64,000 nt of DNA from Clavelina lepadiformis (lineage: Eukaryota > Chordata > Ascidiacea > Aplousobranchia > Clavelinidae), in the NCBI RefSeq assembly GCF_947623445.1, contig NC_135242.1:3844001-3908000 (forward strand), given 5' to 3'. This document shows positions 49,201-61,195 of the stretch, one piece after another. Numbering within the stretch: the first letter of the stretch is position 1; each line of letters opens with the position of its first letter. The position numbers were made by a program, and so were the translations under genes. The notes beneath the pieces are model-generated. The model had not been told where the DNA came from. It saw only the letters and a program-made list of their open reading frames with translations, and ran no database searches.

Positions 49201-51683
49201 AAAGTTATTTCACTTACAAGCAGCCAGTCATAAATACAACCTTCATCCTGGTGTCTCTCGATGTCGAACTCTTGTTCGAAACGTATCTCAATACGAAAAC
49301 GACTCCGTGGTACCTAAATTTATGGCAAATACTTTATATTTTGGTGATTATCTTCGTTTCGGCACTTCCTATTAGTGTGGCGAACAGGCTCAGATTTGGG
49401 CCTGACCACAAAACAGAAATTATTAAAAAAACTCTCGGTTCTATAGATACTATGGCAATATAGCACAATTCTTTCCCAACCGAGACTTAGAGTGCACGAC
49501 CAAAATCATGCAAAGACAATTTTCATGTGGAAAAATGTTACGATACTATACCGGTACTTTTTGTTAGAAATACTCAACGTTCAGTAAAGTACAGTAGATT
49601 AAGGCATATGGTAGGCTGACGATTTAAAAAAAAACAAAAATCGCGTTTTCCATAAAATTGCTTAAAGGCCAAAGTAGAAATATAAGTTTTTTTTAAAGAA
49701 GGGAAACTCATAGACACTAGACAGTCCTTTGGCCATGCACTAAAGCAAAAACTAAAATTATCCAATTTACTGCTTGTTTGTAGGCCCAATATTTAATTAA
49801 AGAATTTCATTTTACTGTTGCAACTTACCCTGGTGCTGGAGAATAACAAGTACGTATGATGATCAACCTAGTAATCTTAAAGTATTTTGTTTCAGTCGTA
49901 TAGGCTACTTGCTATCATTTAAAAATAAAAATATTTCTAAAAATTTACTTGGTTTAAAAAGCAGAAAAATTCTCCTTAACTCTTACTAAGGAGTAAATAT
50001 AAAACTAGCCATGTTGCAAGATTATGAATACTAAGATCGAATTGTGAAAATTGTTTGTTAATCGAAACTTTTGCACGGAAGTTATTTAGAAAGCTTTAGC
50101 TTACCCTATACCCCTTTCAGCTTAAGCTCAGGTCTCACAAAAAGTCATTACAATCAATCAGAGCTCCTTCTTAAGTTCAATGTTAGGCTTACTGTAATAT
50201 TTGTTTCACAGTCGAATAACTTCGGGTACGAGTACTCAGAATATTCGGTAGATTGCAAAAACCCGCCTTCATTCAGCTTCTTATGTAAGACTTGATGAGT
50301 ACAATTAACTGTTCAAAAATGTTTGAAAACTATTAAAACATTGTTTTACCACGGTTATGTCTGAGGTTCTAATTTTTCACTTTCTATGCTTACAAAAACT
50401 TACCTACACAAATTAAGTGTGGTTGTTCTCGTGCAATACAAAGCCAGGCCTGCAAGTGCAATAATACGAACCAGGCGTGTTGTGGCAGAAATGGTTGCAG
50501 TACAATATGTTTTCCCAGTTATCAGAAGTTTTAATTGCAATTTCCAAATCCGCACAATCGTCCACATCTAAAATTTCAGGTGTTGAACTGAAACTTGGCG
50601 CATGCCAAATTTTTAAGATTACTCTTAAAGAATTAAATGATATCGTATTTTATTGGCGAACGCGTTGGGACAGTTTGGGCTTACTCCAACCATTTGTTCA
50701 CAACTTACATTATTCATTAAAAGTCACGGCAACAGCGTTTGACAAACCGTGTTACCACGCAAAATTCTATTTGTGAAAAATTTCTCTGTAAATACGAATA
50801 AAAACCTTCTTCTTTAAATTGTCCTGAAAATCCAACGGGAGAAATGACCCCATTGGAATAATCAGACACGAAGTTGATCGTCATGTTATTGCCGACCGAT
50901 AAGAAAATTTGGTTCTCATATGGCACTTCGTTGGGAGTCAGGTCGAAACTTCCGCAGTACCTTCTATATACCGTTTGCAGTTTCCACACCAAATATCTTA
51001 AAGTTAAGGTAGATAAAGTGACAATGAATTAGGATTAGTCGAAATAGACGTTCATAGGCAAAAGAAATACACTACTTCTTTGTCAGTGTAAGCTTTACTT
51101 TGAAACAACTCTAAGCGAAACCTTGGATCATAATGGTAGTCTAAATGCATGTGGATTAACAACCATAACGTAGGTCTCGTACCAATATTTTTATAAAAAG
51201 CATGGCGTGGTACGTCACCTAATACCTGAACGTAATCATACACGCAAAAACCACCAAGATTTTCGTCGTAAGAATCTTCAAGGTCGAACGAATTGAATTA
51301 GAGACGGACTCTGTAACCTTCTCTGACTGTTATCTTCCATGTAATGTTCGCATTGTCGTCATATGGTAGAGGGTACCCGGGACTATTCAGCGTGCCGTAA
51401 GCTTGTCCATTTATTTCGATAACGTTTTGGTCCAACACAATGCTTGGAAGGATAATCCCGAAAGCGAATTCAAATGATGCTCTATCGAAAAGATTTTTTT
51501 GGGGGGTTCAATCAATTTCGCTATTTATTTGTTATAGCGGTTAATTTCATTCTATTGTCTCGTTGAACAGCCGTAAACAATATTGAAAATTATTCAAAAC
51601 GTCTCGCATAGTAATACGAATACAGGAAATTCTATTTTAGGTGCCTTATGCATACAACTTGCACTATCGAAAACTTACCTCAT
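46205..51683 (-). pseudogene. MASP-related gene 3: CUB-EGF-CUB-CCP-CCP-CUB-CCP, no protease, disabled
   Basis: Exons: 51683-51679 (ATGAG), 51481-51226 and 50996-50806 (CUB1), 50567-50404 (EGF), 50308-50193, 49313-49218, 49115-48953 (CUB2), 48856-48656 (CCP), 48233-48033 (CCP), 47582-47470, 47127-47029, 46703-46544 (second CUB2), 46405-46205 (CCP). Splice sites, phases and the ATGAG first exon match copies 1 and 2. Lesions: TAA at 51298-51300 where the others have Tyr in RLYF; 4 extra bases near 50965-50970 in CUB1; 5 extra bases in the EGF exon giving TAA at 50413-50415 where TCVG is expected. The downstream CUB and CCP exons are open. The CUB2-CCP block seems duplicated internally, and no second CCP half or protease exon follows before the copy 2 flank. 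A protease-less product like the vertebrate MAp proteins is conceivable for an ancestor, but the lesions argue for a pseudogene. Confidence 0.82.
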
Positions 51684-51738
51684 TGTTTCTTGCTAATATC
51701 CGTGTATTCGAAGTTTTGATGCGATTCACAAGTATATG

Positions 51739-51909
51739 TGTTACGTTGTTTTCTGATACCCTTGGTTTGTCGTACCTCAGTCTTGTCTGTTTTCGGCTAG
51801 AACAACGAACTTATTTCGTTACGCCTCGCCTGTTGTAGAACGAGTACTGAAATCGGATATTGTGTACTGCAGGTCTCTTGGAACCAGTAATAAGAAAAGG
51901 CCGGAAACA
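51739..51909 (+). mobile_element. Degenerate solo LTR of the Gypsy family
   Basis: Begins TGTTACGTTG and ends CCGGAAACA. It aligns, with gaps, to the LTRs at 52056 and 57825 through shared segments such as CTTGGTTTGTCGT, TACGCCTCGCCTGTTGT and GCAGGTCTCTT. No internal sequence adjoins it. It lies about 56 bp upstream of the first exon of gene 3. Confidence 0.75.
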
Positions 51910-52055
51910 TATTCTCTATTTTTGAATCAATCGCTTGTTGACCTTAGGACAAACCTAGTCCACTTGAACGTAATTTGACTTTGGTTTGTAGTTGAATCCG
52001 TTTCGCATGTTTTTTTCTGTTTATCGTTTGAGTTTGACTTTGGCATTGCAGTTCA

Positions 52056-52279
52056 TGTTGTGTTGTTTTCTGCTTGGTTTGTCGTGCCTTTGTACTTTTT
52101 GCCTTCGACCAGGAGCACTGATAAATGTGATTACGCCTTGCCTGTTGTCGAACGAGTGACCATTCTACCAACAATTCTACAACGTACTGCTGTGCAGACG
52201 TGCCTAATTTTTAACGTTTTGAAATACAATCTGATAGTTAACTGCAGGTCTCTTCGAACCAGCAATAACAAGAAGGTCA
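52056..52279 (+). repeat. 5' LTR of the Gypsy element
   Basis: This 224-bp repeat starts TGTTGTG and ends GGTCA. It matches the 220-bp repeat at 57825-58044 along its length (for example TTCTGCTTGGTTTGTCGTGC and ATACAATCTGATAGTTAACT). The following TTGGCGATCACGG is where a tRNA primer-binding site would be. Confidence 0.85.
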
Positions 52280-52320
52280 GCTAAATTTGGCGATCACGGC
52301 AAGACCTGCAGTTTCAAAAC

Positions 52321-52584
52321 GTGTATAAAGAAAGTGTCCTGGACCAGGTTTTATCCACGATGAATTTTTTTTATCCTTTTCCGAAGTTTGAGCTTGGAGA
52401 AAGTTTTATCTCGTTTTTATCCATGTTTGAAAGTTTCTGCGGCAGTGTGGACGCAACAGCAGCTGCTCGAAATCATGCTTTTGTGCTGAGTTTACCGGAA
52501 GAATCTAAGTTGGAAACGAAATGCATTGATGCAGAAGTAGGTACCATGAACTATGAAGAACTAAAATTAATCGATCTAAAGTAA
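52321..52584 (+). pseudogene. Gypsy gag fragment
   Basis: An 87-codon frame just after the 5' LTR. It contains FPKFELGESFISFL...FESFC and a following Leu/Glu-rich part, which resembles the start of a Gypsy capsid domain (F-W-x-R-F/ES-F pattern). It stops where capsid should continue. Assignment rests mainly on position. Confidence 0.45.
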
Positions 52585-52930
52585 ATCAATCATTTTATTT
52601 TTCGTCAAAAGCGCGGTGGGGACGAAAAAAAACAAGCCAGTTGTTACTAACACGCGCCAATGAACAGAAAAAAGTGACAAAACCGAAAAGACTTAAAACG
52701 TGCTCAAGAGAAATGAAGTGAATTTGGCTGTTAACAACTAGCACGGCCACTAAGCCAATGAATAATTAGTTACATCCATAAAACATAAGTTGAAAAAGCG
52801 GAAATCAGGCAGACGAGCAGGTGGTGTGTTCAAGCAACTGAGCAATGAAAAATGCTTCAATGCTGTACATTAGTGGATGGGAAAAGAAATCTAGTGTAAA
52901 AGAAACCCCATCCTGGGCGAGAGCCCGGTA

Positions 52931-53384
52931 GTAGTATAGAGTTGTCACCCTAAGAAACCCCCCTGCATGTAATTTTGAAGGCTCAGGTCTATTTTGATCG
53001 CGAGCGACACCATGCGTCTGACTGCAATACAATTGTACATAAGGTTAACCATTCTAACACCGCTTTGTGAAAAGAAACTAAACACCTTATATACAGTTTG
53101 CATCTGATTACAATAAGATTGTAGAAAGAAAAAATTAACCATTACAAACAAAATATCTCGCGTTTTAATGAAGTCAGTCGAGTGCGTTATCCAATCCGTT
53201 AAATTCGCTTAAATAAGAACAATAGAAAGCAAAATGCTTTGAAAGGATTATGACGGTTCATGTCAGTACTGAAACGCAGCATGTTAAACTTGTTTGATAA
53301 CGTCTTGCACAATCTTTGTGAAAGAAAGGTTATACGGGACATGTTTTAGGCAGGGGGTTTCTTAGGGTGGAAACTCTATACTAC
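52931..53384. mobile_element. 454-bp TIR element inside the Gypsy pol region
   Basis: Left end GTAGTATAGAGTTGTCACCC and right end (reverse complement) GTAGTATAGAGTTTCCACCC, then CTAAGAAACCCCC(C)TGC in both: about 35 bp of inverted repeat with three differences. TA flanks both sides. No coding capacity is seen. It interrupts reverse transcriptase just upstream of YLDD. Confidence 0.8.
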
Positions 53385-53387
53385 TAA

Positions 53388-53935
53388 TGATGTAATGGCT
53401 TACCTGGATGACATCATCACATATGCATGCACCTTTAAAGATCAGCTGCAATAGTTGGACGATGTACTTTCTCGACTAATTGCAAGTGGCCTGAAACTTA
53501 AACCGTCTAGATGCAATTTGTTTAAAGAAGAAGTTAAATTCTTGGGCCATGTGGTTTCAAAATCTGGTGTATCCTGCGATCCGAAGAAAATATCTGCCGT
53601 TTCCAAATGTTCTGTGCCCTCTTCCATAAAGGATGTAAGGCAGTTTTTGGGACTGGCATCTTACTATCGCAAGTTTTTCAGAGATTTTGTAAAAATTTCG
53701 GCGCACTGTTCGATTTGACAAAGTCTCAAAATCAGTTCTGCTGGAATGGTAAATGTTTACAGTCATTCAACTTGTCTGGAAGACACATTAGCAGGAAAAC
53801 GCCTTCAGTTACTGGTTCCTAAAGAAATTCGTCCCAGAGTCCTGAAAGAGCTTCAGGACTTATCACATGGAGGAGGACACCTGGGTGTCGATAATCATCG
53901 TCGTATGGTCTTCACACGTTCGCCGTCATATTGTC
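53388..53935 (+). pseudogene. Gypsy reverse transcriptase / RNase H / integrase fragment
   Basis: Translation gives VMAYLDDII with the catalytic YLDD, a stop at the end of DQLQ, then the conserved Gypsy thumb region (LKLKPSRCNLFKEEV, GLASYYRKFF) in the same frame. A shift follows into LTKSQNQFCWN (connection/RNase H start). RNase H proper is deleted, and the frame continues with RPRVLKELQD and GHLGVDNHRR, typical of the integrase HHCC region. Confidence 0.8.
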
Positions 53936-53954
53936 AATCCAGTTTTTTAAGTTT

Positions 53955-56060
53955 TGGCCACATTGGTTGACGGTGCTGTAGCCTCCAGTCAACTTTGTAT
54001 CGGGGCATTTTATCACGAGGTGGTCGGTATCTTGGGGAGCTTCGTTACATGCTGGGCATGTTGGGAGTCAATTAAGCCCCATCGATATAAGTTTGAAGGT
54101 GTTCTTGCCTGTCTTGATCGTATTCTGTTTGCCGTGGACCACATTTTTCGTGTGGCTGAAGAAACCGGGTAGTGCTTTCGTGGGGTCGGTTATCAAATCT
54201 GCTCCAACAGGTTTGCATTTTGAATGACTTGACTGAGTGGAATGTCGTCGGGCAGGTCGTCGATTTGGTCGTGAATCCGTTGGGTGGTTTCCTGTCTTCG
54301 GAGGTGTGGTGGAGCTATAGCTGCCATGGTTGGAAGCCAGATCTTGGGTGTGGATTTTAAGGACCCTGAGAGAATTCTCATTGTATTATTGAGTTGAATG
54401 TCAATTTTGTCTGTGTGTTTGCTGCGTTCCCATAGTGACGCACAGTATTCTGCTACACTATAGTAGAATGCCAAGGCTGATGTTCTAAGTGTGGTTTGGT
54501 GAGCACTGAGCACCCCAAGTTATTCCAGTAAGTTTCTTCAGAATCGAGTTCCTGGTTTTCAATTTCTGCGCTACATTTTCAGTGTGTTTGCTGTAAGTCA
54601 ATGTTCTGTCTGGTGTTACTCCAAGATATTTTGGGTTATGCTCTGCTGGTAGCAGCTTGCTTCCAATGCGTATTTTCAGTGTCTGGTTTGCCCGTTGGTT
54701 GTCCAGGTGGAATACAGAAGTAACGGTTTTCATTTTCAGGTACCATTTATCGAAGAAACTATGGAGTGTGCTGACATCTTTGGATAGCGTATTTTCTAAG
54801 CTTTTGAGTTTTGTTGATTGGGTTGTTATTGCCCAATCATCAGCATATCCGAATTGTTTAGCGCTTGTAGTTGGCAAGTCACTCAAGTATATGTTGAACA
54901 GGGTTGGAGCCAGTACAGAACTCTGGGGAACTCCGTTTTTAAGTTTTCTGATTTTGCTCGTCTGCCCTCCAAGACATGCATAGAAGCGTCTGGTTCCTAT
55001 CAAGTTTGAGAGTAAGCAAAGAGTCTTTTTGCATTTGATTATCCTGGCTAGTTTGAGCATGAGGCCATCGTGCCAGACAATGTCATATGCTGCTGAGAGG
55101 TCAATGAATACTGCTCCAGTTTTCGTTTTTTGTTCATAGACAGCTTCAATGTATGAAGTCAAGGCAAGTACCTGTTCTGTGGTGTTTCTATGTTTTCTGA
55201 AACCAACCTGTTCTGGTGGTAGATGTGGTTCAACTATGGGTGTGATGCGCGATAGTATGATACGTTCCAGAAGCTTAACAGAGCAATTTAGCAAGGATAT
55301 TGGTCTGTAGTTGGCAGGATTTTCACTTTCTTTTTCGGGTTTCAATAGCAATTATTTTCGCTAGCTCCCAGTTGTGAGGCAGTTTTCTTGTTTGAATTAT
55401 GTTGGTGAAAGCATGAGCTAGCCAGGTGATGGCCTTTGATCCAAGATTTTTCATCCTTTCCGTGTAAATACCGTCTGTTCCAGCTGCTTTGTTTGCCTTT
55501 GTGTTGTTCAGTGCTGCTTTTATCTCTTCCGGAGTTATGGCGGATGTTAGTTGTTCGTCATCATCAGGGCTTTCGTTGAAAAGGTGTTGGTACGTTTTCC
55601 TGATGTTTGTTTCAAAGTGATGGTTGGGGATGTGGCTTCCGCGTTGTTTGATGTGTTTTGCTATTTCATCAGCATTTATTGGTGCTGCACTTTGGGGTTT
55701 AGTTGCCTTAGTCGAATCAAGCTTCTGTATGAGTTGCCAAGCTTTTTTGCTCGAATGTTTGAAGTCAAGACTTTCAACAGTTTCAATCCATCGTGATCTT
55801 CTGGTATCTTGGAGGAAGTGGAGGAGTTTATCAGCGACGTCTGCACTGTGTGTGCGTTCATATTCTTCCAGGAGTTCCTCACTTTCGGCAGTCCAGCAAG
55901 GAATATATTTTGCATTTTTTGGATCTACTGGGCTCCTAGCAGCAGAAACACGGACCTTTTTAGACTGGTCGACGTCCGAGCCAGCATGGTGCGTTTGTTT
56001 GTTGACTTTCATAACGATGTAGGTGTGGGCCCAGGAGTGGGTAAACCCAGTTTGGGCACC
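53955..56060 (-). mobile_element. Non-LTR retrotransposon (LINE), 5'-truncated, inserted in the Gypsy element
   Basis: On the minus strand, frames at about 56012-55323, 55351-54485 and 54513-54193 join through frameshifts into a reverse transcriptase. N-terminal part with AAGTDGIYTERMK, then NYRPISLLNCSVKLLERII, GFRKHRNTTEQVL, VFIDLSAAYD, GVPQSSVLAPTLFN and catalytic YADD (about 54845). The 3' end retains CPACNEAPQDTDHLVIKC, a C-terminal Cys/His knuckle used by many LINEs. The endonuclease is missing (5' truncation) and at least three frame breaks occur. The clade is not assigned. It splits the Gypsy integrase. Confidence 0.88.
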
Positions 56061-56169
56061 GGGGTAGGATCACTCTTTGTCTGACTTCTCATCTTCGGCC
56101 GTTCCAGCATAATTGAACTTGGCTGGCAGCGACCTTAGAATCCTTGAGGTGCTCAAGCCCCGGCACGAC

Positions 56170-57196
56170 AGCAACGTGGTGATCCTGAGCGCCGTGGAAT
56201 AGATATTGACGTTCTGGGAGGACGTTCAGTGACACATTCAGGTAACCGTTACATACTGGTAGCCACTGGTACTTTGTCAATGGCTTTGCAGACAGCCCGA
56301 CAAACGGCATTTGTTCTCTATCATAACTGAATGAGAATTCATGGTGTTCCGAAGCGTATTCACAGCGACCGAGAAGGAAACTTTGAGAGCTTAAGGATGT
56401 TTTCGGCTGCAAGAAATCAAGAACCACTGCATACCACCCTTCTGGGAACGGCGCGGTTGAAAAGGCCAACAGAACAATCCTTTCTATCATGCAGATTTAT
56501 GTCCAGCGCGATCCAGTATCTTGGGATAAATCCCTCTCCTCAAATTGTGCGAGCTATAACGCCAGTCGACACGACGAAACATTTCTCTCTAACAGGACGA
56601 GAATTGAGGTTACCAGCAGATTTGATGACTGGACAGCCTTCAAGTCATCCACCATTGTCGGCAATGTTCCATTTACAAGACCGCATGGCGCTTGTCCTCG
56701 AAGTCGTGAAAACAAGACTAGACCAACGTCGACAATCCATGAAAGCACGTTACGACAATTAGTCGGTGTCGAGACAAGCGGTGTTTCAAGTATTGGAGAC
56801 AAAGTCATGCTGCGAAACACTGTCATATCAAAAGATTAAAAGCGAAAATTTCACCTCCCGTATACGGGTCCCTACAAAGTTGTTGAGGCTTTGCCGCCCG
56901 TAAATGATCTCATTCGCAATCATGAACGAACGTTAAGGGTACATTTTAACAGGTTTAAGCTAAGCAGAGGAGACCATCAAACAGGAATGCCTTCCCATAG
57001 TCAAGCTAGTAGCCCAGAAGATGTCCCCCAGCAGTTGGACATGCCCTTGACTGGAGCTTACATGTTTAATAACCGGTCAATTGCAAATCGTCACGACAGT
57101 AACGATTTTAATAACGTAAGTAACTCCCGAAATAACGGTCGACTTCGCCGAAGCCTATGTCGACTTATTCGTTACCCAGACATCGAAACGTATTAA
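56170..57196 (+). pseudogene. Gypsy integrase core and C-terminus fragment
   Basis: After the LINE the plus strand resumes with DIDVLGG and GNRYILVAT (first catalytic Asp region), then HGVPKRIHSDREGNFES (second Asp). A frameshift scrambles the Glu region, and a second segment carries LTGRELRLPADL and LDQRRQSMKARYDN. The last part, GPYKVVEALPP ... LRVHFNRFKLSRGD, is the integrase C-terminal domain. The frame stops at 57196. Confidence 0.75.
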
Positions 57197-57824
57197 TTCT
57201 TTTTTTGTGTAATGCAGATTTTATGTCTTTGACGATTTTCCGATGATTTGCGTTTTAAATATCACAGTTTCAAGTATGATCCTATTTTACTTTGGATCCG
57301 TTTATATACGGCCTACTTTAGCCATAAATCTCACGTTTTTGTACCTTTTGTAGTGTTATTGACATGAATTGCAACCCACCGATACTCTTTACTGTGTTTG
57401 TGCTGTTCTGTTGATATAGTCATCATATGTTTAAATTACTTTTATAACAAGTTGTTTTAAATTTTGCTTTGGTTTGTAATGTAGTGTTTGTGTTTACATC
57501 ATCTGCATAGAAATGCTGTATACCTTGATTTTCGTTTTATATTATTGGTATGATAATCATAATTTCTGTCACTAGTGCACCATTTTGCTGTGGGTAAAGA
57601 ATCGTTTTTGTAAACCTTTGTTACGTGGTCCACTTTAGTATACGTAGTCGAAAGGATTTCCTTAAAAATTCACAAAGTCATACTGGGTAACAAAAGTAAT
57701 GGCTGTTGCTTCGTGATTACATTGTAGCTTATCTTTGTATTTACCACATGCTTAGCCTATATAGCCAGTTATGCTAATTGACGCTCAAACAATGCCGAAG
57801 CGATAATTATTGGAGGTGGAGGAG

Positions 57825-58044
57825 TGTTACGTTTTTTTCTGCTTGGTTTGTCGTGCCTTTATATTTTCTGACTTCAGCCAGAAACACTCATAAATGTGAT
57901 TACGCTTTGCCCGTTGTCGAACGAGTGATCATTCTACCGATGCCTGTACTGCTGTGTAGACGTGCCTAATTTTTACCGTTTTGAAATACAATCTGATAGT
58001 TAACTGCATGTCTCTTCGAACCAGCAATAGCAAAAGGCCGGTCA
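57825..58044 (+). repeat. 3' LTR of the Gypsy element
   Basis: Starts TGTTACG directly after a purine-only tract and ends GGTCA. It pairs with 52056-52279. The 57197-57811 stretch before it is non-coding internal element sequence. Confidence 0.85.
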
Positions 58045-59265
58045 CATTAACGCGTCACGAACCTTTTCCTTTAATATCATCGCACATTTATCACCACGAA
58101 AGATTTGAAATAACATCAGGTAAGTCCCATAACAATCATCGACGTAATGGAAATTTTCGAATATTCCGGAAGATCTGTCTACAACTCAAGTCAAATCATA
58201 ACTTAGTTTTTTGTTGACTCTTTCTTCGAAGTTCAAGGTAGATTAAAAATCATAAGATTTAATTTAAAAGCAATACACAGTGGCAACATTCAAAGACAAT
58301 GTATCCTTAGGCTGTCAAACCAAGCATATACAGTTTCTAGGTTAAAGAGTGCAATCACATAGCGCAGTAATTTTCAACCGCTTCATGCTTGAGAGCCGTT
58401 AAAAGTCGGAAAAAATACTTTGTTGATTCGTAATACACAAATGTGATTAACCAATTGTTATAAATTGAAGAAACAAACAAAACTGATTGGGTCCACATGA
58501 AATGATTAGCAGGTCAGCCTGCCAGCATCACTAAAACTTAAAATGTGTCAAATCTAAGGTGCAAACAAAACCATCTATTCTGAATTTGCGCGAATCATTG
58601 CGCCCATATGTGAAAAACTTTTAGCATTTCGCTTGGTACTACCACGTTGATTGGCGGTCGCAAAATGTGGTTTGATAAACAGACGTTTCCCTTTGACTGG
58701 AGAAACTGGAGACAGCAAACGTATTTGAGTGATAACTGTAGAGACCACGGTTACTTGCGTCAAAGCAATTGCTTGGTTTTTTAACCAAATAACTTTTTAT
58801 CACTTTCCTTCCTGAAAATTCTTTAAAGGTCTCAGTGGGTTGCAGTTTAGACAAAAGTGTTGTACTAGGCTACTATATTAAGGCAATGGCGTAACATAGC
58901 ATCTGAAAAACAAAGCAACATTTATCATACCGCAAGGTGGCTCTACGTTTTCAACTTCTAACTTTTTGAAAGGAGTAACCTTGATTGACCATCATCATGC
59001 AATGATTTTTATATAGTGTTCAAATCAAGTGTTTTTGTTTTACAGATTAACGTAAAGTATCCTACGAAAGCGAATAAACAGCTATATGAATAGCTTATTG
59101 ACTTTGTCAAAAATACAATAAACAATGAATCTAGCATTGCATCCTGTAACGTCATGCAGTATGCTATCTTGACAGTATCTAAGATTGCCTCATCATAAAC
59201 ACCTATTGCGGGAATTTGAAGACAGACAACTGAGATTTTATTTAACCTGAGATCAGGTACATGAT
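58045..59265. other. Intergenic, presumed promoter region of the sulfotransferase gene
   Basis: No gene is recognised. Short frames on the minus strand at 58575-58854 have no known motif. Confidence 0.4.
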
Positions 59266-61195
59266 ATGGCCTTCAAAACATCAAAAGCAGTGATATATCT
59301 GACGTTTGCAGTAATATTAGTGACGTGGTTTTGCAGTTCGTTGTTCCTGATTCAAAAACCAACTAATCACAGCAAGCTTGTAGCCAAAAGTTACAACTCG
59401 TTGAGGTGGAAAGATTCAACATCACTTCGGGCTCCCAAGGGACCATTTATAGAAGACAGCAACTCTTTTATGAGGAGGATGGAGGAGAGAATGTCACGAC
59501 GAAGAATGCACATTAAAAAAATCTGCAAAGCAAAAGGTAAGTTTGCTGTTTATTGAGCGCCAGTCGCTGGTGCAGTGCGATCTACTACTGATCTTTTGAC
59601 AATTAAGCCAAATGTAATTGTAGAACGTTAACATTTAATTCAATACTTGCAGTGCTTAGTTTTCAGTTCTTTCAACAATAAAAGGAATTGTTGAGACCTG
59701 GAATTTCTAAAACTATTTTAGAATAGTTACCGTAGTAACGCTGTTTAATTCATGTTTGATGTAGCTTGCTCCTGGTGTTGTGTCCAACAAAGTCTAATCA
59801 TTACAATGTAAACAGCTGCATCATGTATATGTGCTATTAATCTAAAATATGCCAGCTCTTTTAACCGTACAATACAATCCTATTGTCAATTGAAAATCCA
59901 AGAGCTGTCTGTATTAATGAATCGTTGTATTAAGGATCTTTTTGTTTTACATGATATGTTTTCTCTTGCAGGGTATTCGGACGAAGTCAGTTTAATAAGA
60001 AACCGCGTAATCTATCTGCAAAGCTTTAAAGTATTATTTTGTCAAAACCCGAAAACTGGAATCACAAACTGGAAGATGCTTCTTAACAAATTAGCTAACT
60101 ATGAACAAGACTTAGAAGTGAGTAATATGTTTTACCGTTTTCTTCAATCTTTGAACTAAACGGGCCTTGGATAGGAAAAGAACGAAACTCTTTAATTAAA
60201 AAGCTATAAATTGCCTTACACCGCTGGCCGTGAACCTTCTTTGTACATTAAACGCTTGTTCATGCTTTCTGATACTTGACAAAGTTGGGATGGAAACGCA
60301 GTGATAACAATTTTAATGCAGGTATTAAAAGCTACGTTACCACAGGTGTCGCAGCAGAAACTATTTCAGTTTGATCGACCAACAATTTTTTACCTTCTGT
60401 CAAAGCCAGACGTTCTAAAGCTGACCGTTGTTCGTGAGCCATTTGAAAGAATCTTGTCCGCCTACCGTTCCAAAATTTACGTCGCTGAGCCGTGGAAGAA
60501 ACCTTTCATTAATTACATTCATCGCTCATTCGGAACAGACAGTCCTGGTCCAAGTGGGTTTTTTGTGATTAATTATTCAACGGTTTTGCAAAGGAGTGGA
60601 TGTTAATTGATTGGATACTGCTATGACATCCATAAGCTTCACAGCATCTGTGATTACAGTGGATATTCCGCGTGGATAGTTCAATGTTATAAAAGTTCCT
60701 TTAAAACGGTTTTGGTATAAAATAACCTTAATTTTCGACTTCCACAGCAACTTTTAGTGACTTTGTGTCTTACTTGGTAAACGAAGATCCAAGTGAACCC
60801 GAAATTAAAGGAATTTTAGAAAGATTGAATTTCAATTATCACTGGAAAAAATACCATGAGCTCTGTCAACCGTGTGCTATAGATTACGACGTCATTGCTC
60901 ACTTGGAAACGATAGAAGAGGATTCTAGGTTAGAGGCAGAGTCGTCTGCACGGTTTTTATTTCTTAATGTTGCTGCATTTCTACATTTTGACTTATTCGT
61001 AGGTATTTGCTTCAGTTGATTGGAGCTCCACCAAATATTACCTTGGAAGGGGCCTATCAATCTACGCCGGAGCATCACAACATGAAAAGTTATTTCAACA
61101 GTGTTTTGCCACGCGAAAATCTTGAGCGTCTTTATCGAAAATTTGAAAGCGATTATTTGCTTTTTAACTATTCTGGTCCAACAGAATTCATCTAA
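59266..61195 (+). CDS. Carbohydrate sulfotransferase, HNK-1/chondroitin family (CHST8-14-like), 5 exons
   Basis: Exons 59266-59536, 59972-60117, 60322-60553, 60748-60952, 61003-61195, all GT/AG and in phase; 348 residues. Type II membrane topology: short N-tail, single anchor about residues 9-30 (VIYLTFAVILVTWFCSSLFLI), basic stem. Exon 2 carries the 5'-phosphosulfate-binding motif FCQNPKTGITNW (about 113-124). Exon 3 has the 3'-phosphate-binding segment TVVREPFERILSAYRSK (Arg177, Ser185). Exon 4 has TFSDFVSYL and ELCQPCAIDYDVI, and the C-terminus has FNYSGPTEFI. These are signatures of the Golgi enzymes that transfer sulfate from PAPS to GalNAc or GlcA of chondroitin, dermatan or HNK-1 glycans. 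The acceptor cannot be told. Exon 3 is taken to end at CCA A|GTGGGT, because reading on gives a premature stop. Confidence 0.93.

Larger units (their letters stand above)
52056..58044 (+). mobile_element. Decayed Ty3/Gypsy LTR retrotransposon with nested insertions
   Basis: Order on the plus strand: 5' LTR, probable primer site, gag-like frame (52321-52584), an inserted TIR element (52931-53384), reverse transcriptase from YLDD (53401) through KLKPSRCNLF, FLGHVVS and RQFLGLASYYRKF, the RNase H start, integrase zinc-finger region (GHLGVDNHRR), an inserted LINE (about 53955-56060, minus), integrase core (GNRYILVAT; HSDREGNFES), integrase C-terminus (GPYKVVEALPP), polypurine tract GGAGGTGGAGGAG (57812-57824) and 3' LTR. 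Order RT-RH-IN is Gypsy type. Stops, frameshifts and deletions (protease, most of RNase H) make it inactive. About 4% or more LTR divergence by eye suggests an old copy. Flanking target duplications are not clear. Confidence 0.88.

Noticed and set aside
52900-52930. CCTGGGCGAGAGCCCGG as a tRNA or SINE piece
   Set aside because: No cloverleaf or box A/B spacing could be built around it.
54657-54983. Plus-strand frames in 54.6-56.1 kb
   Set aside because: Antisense shadows of the LINE reverse transcriptase.
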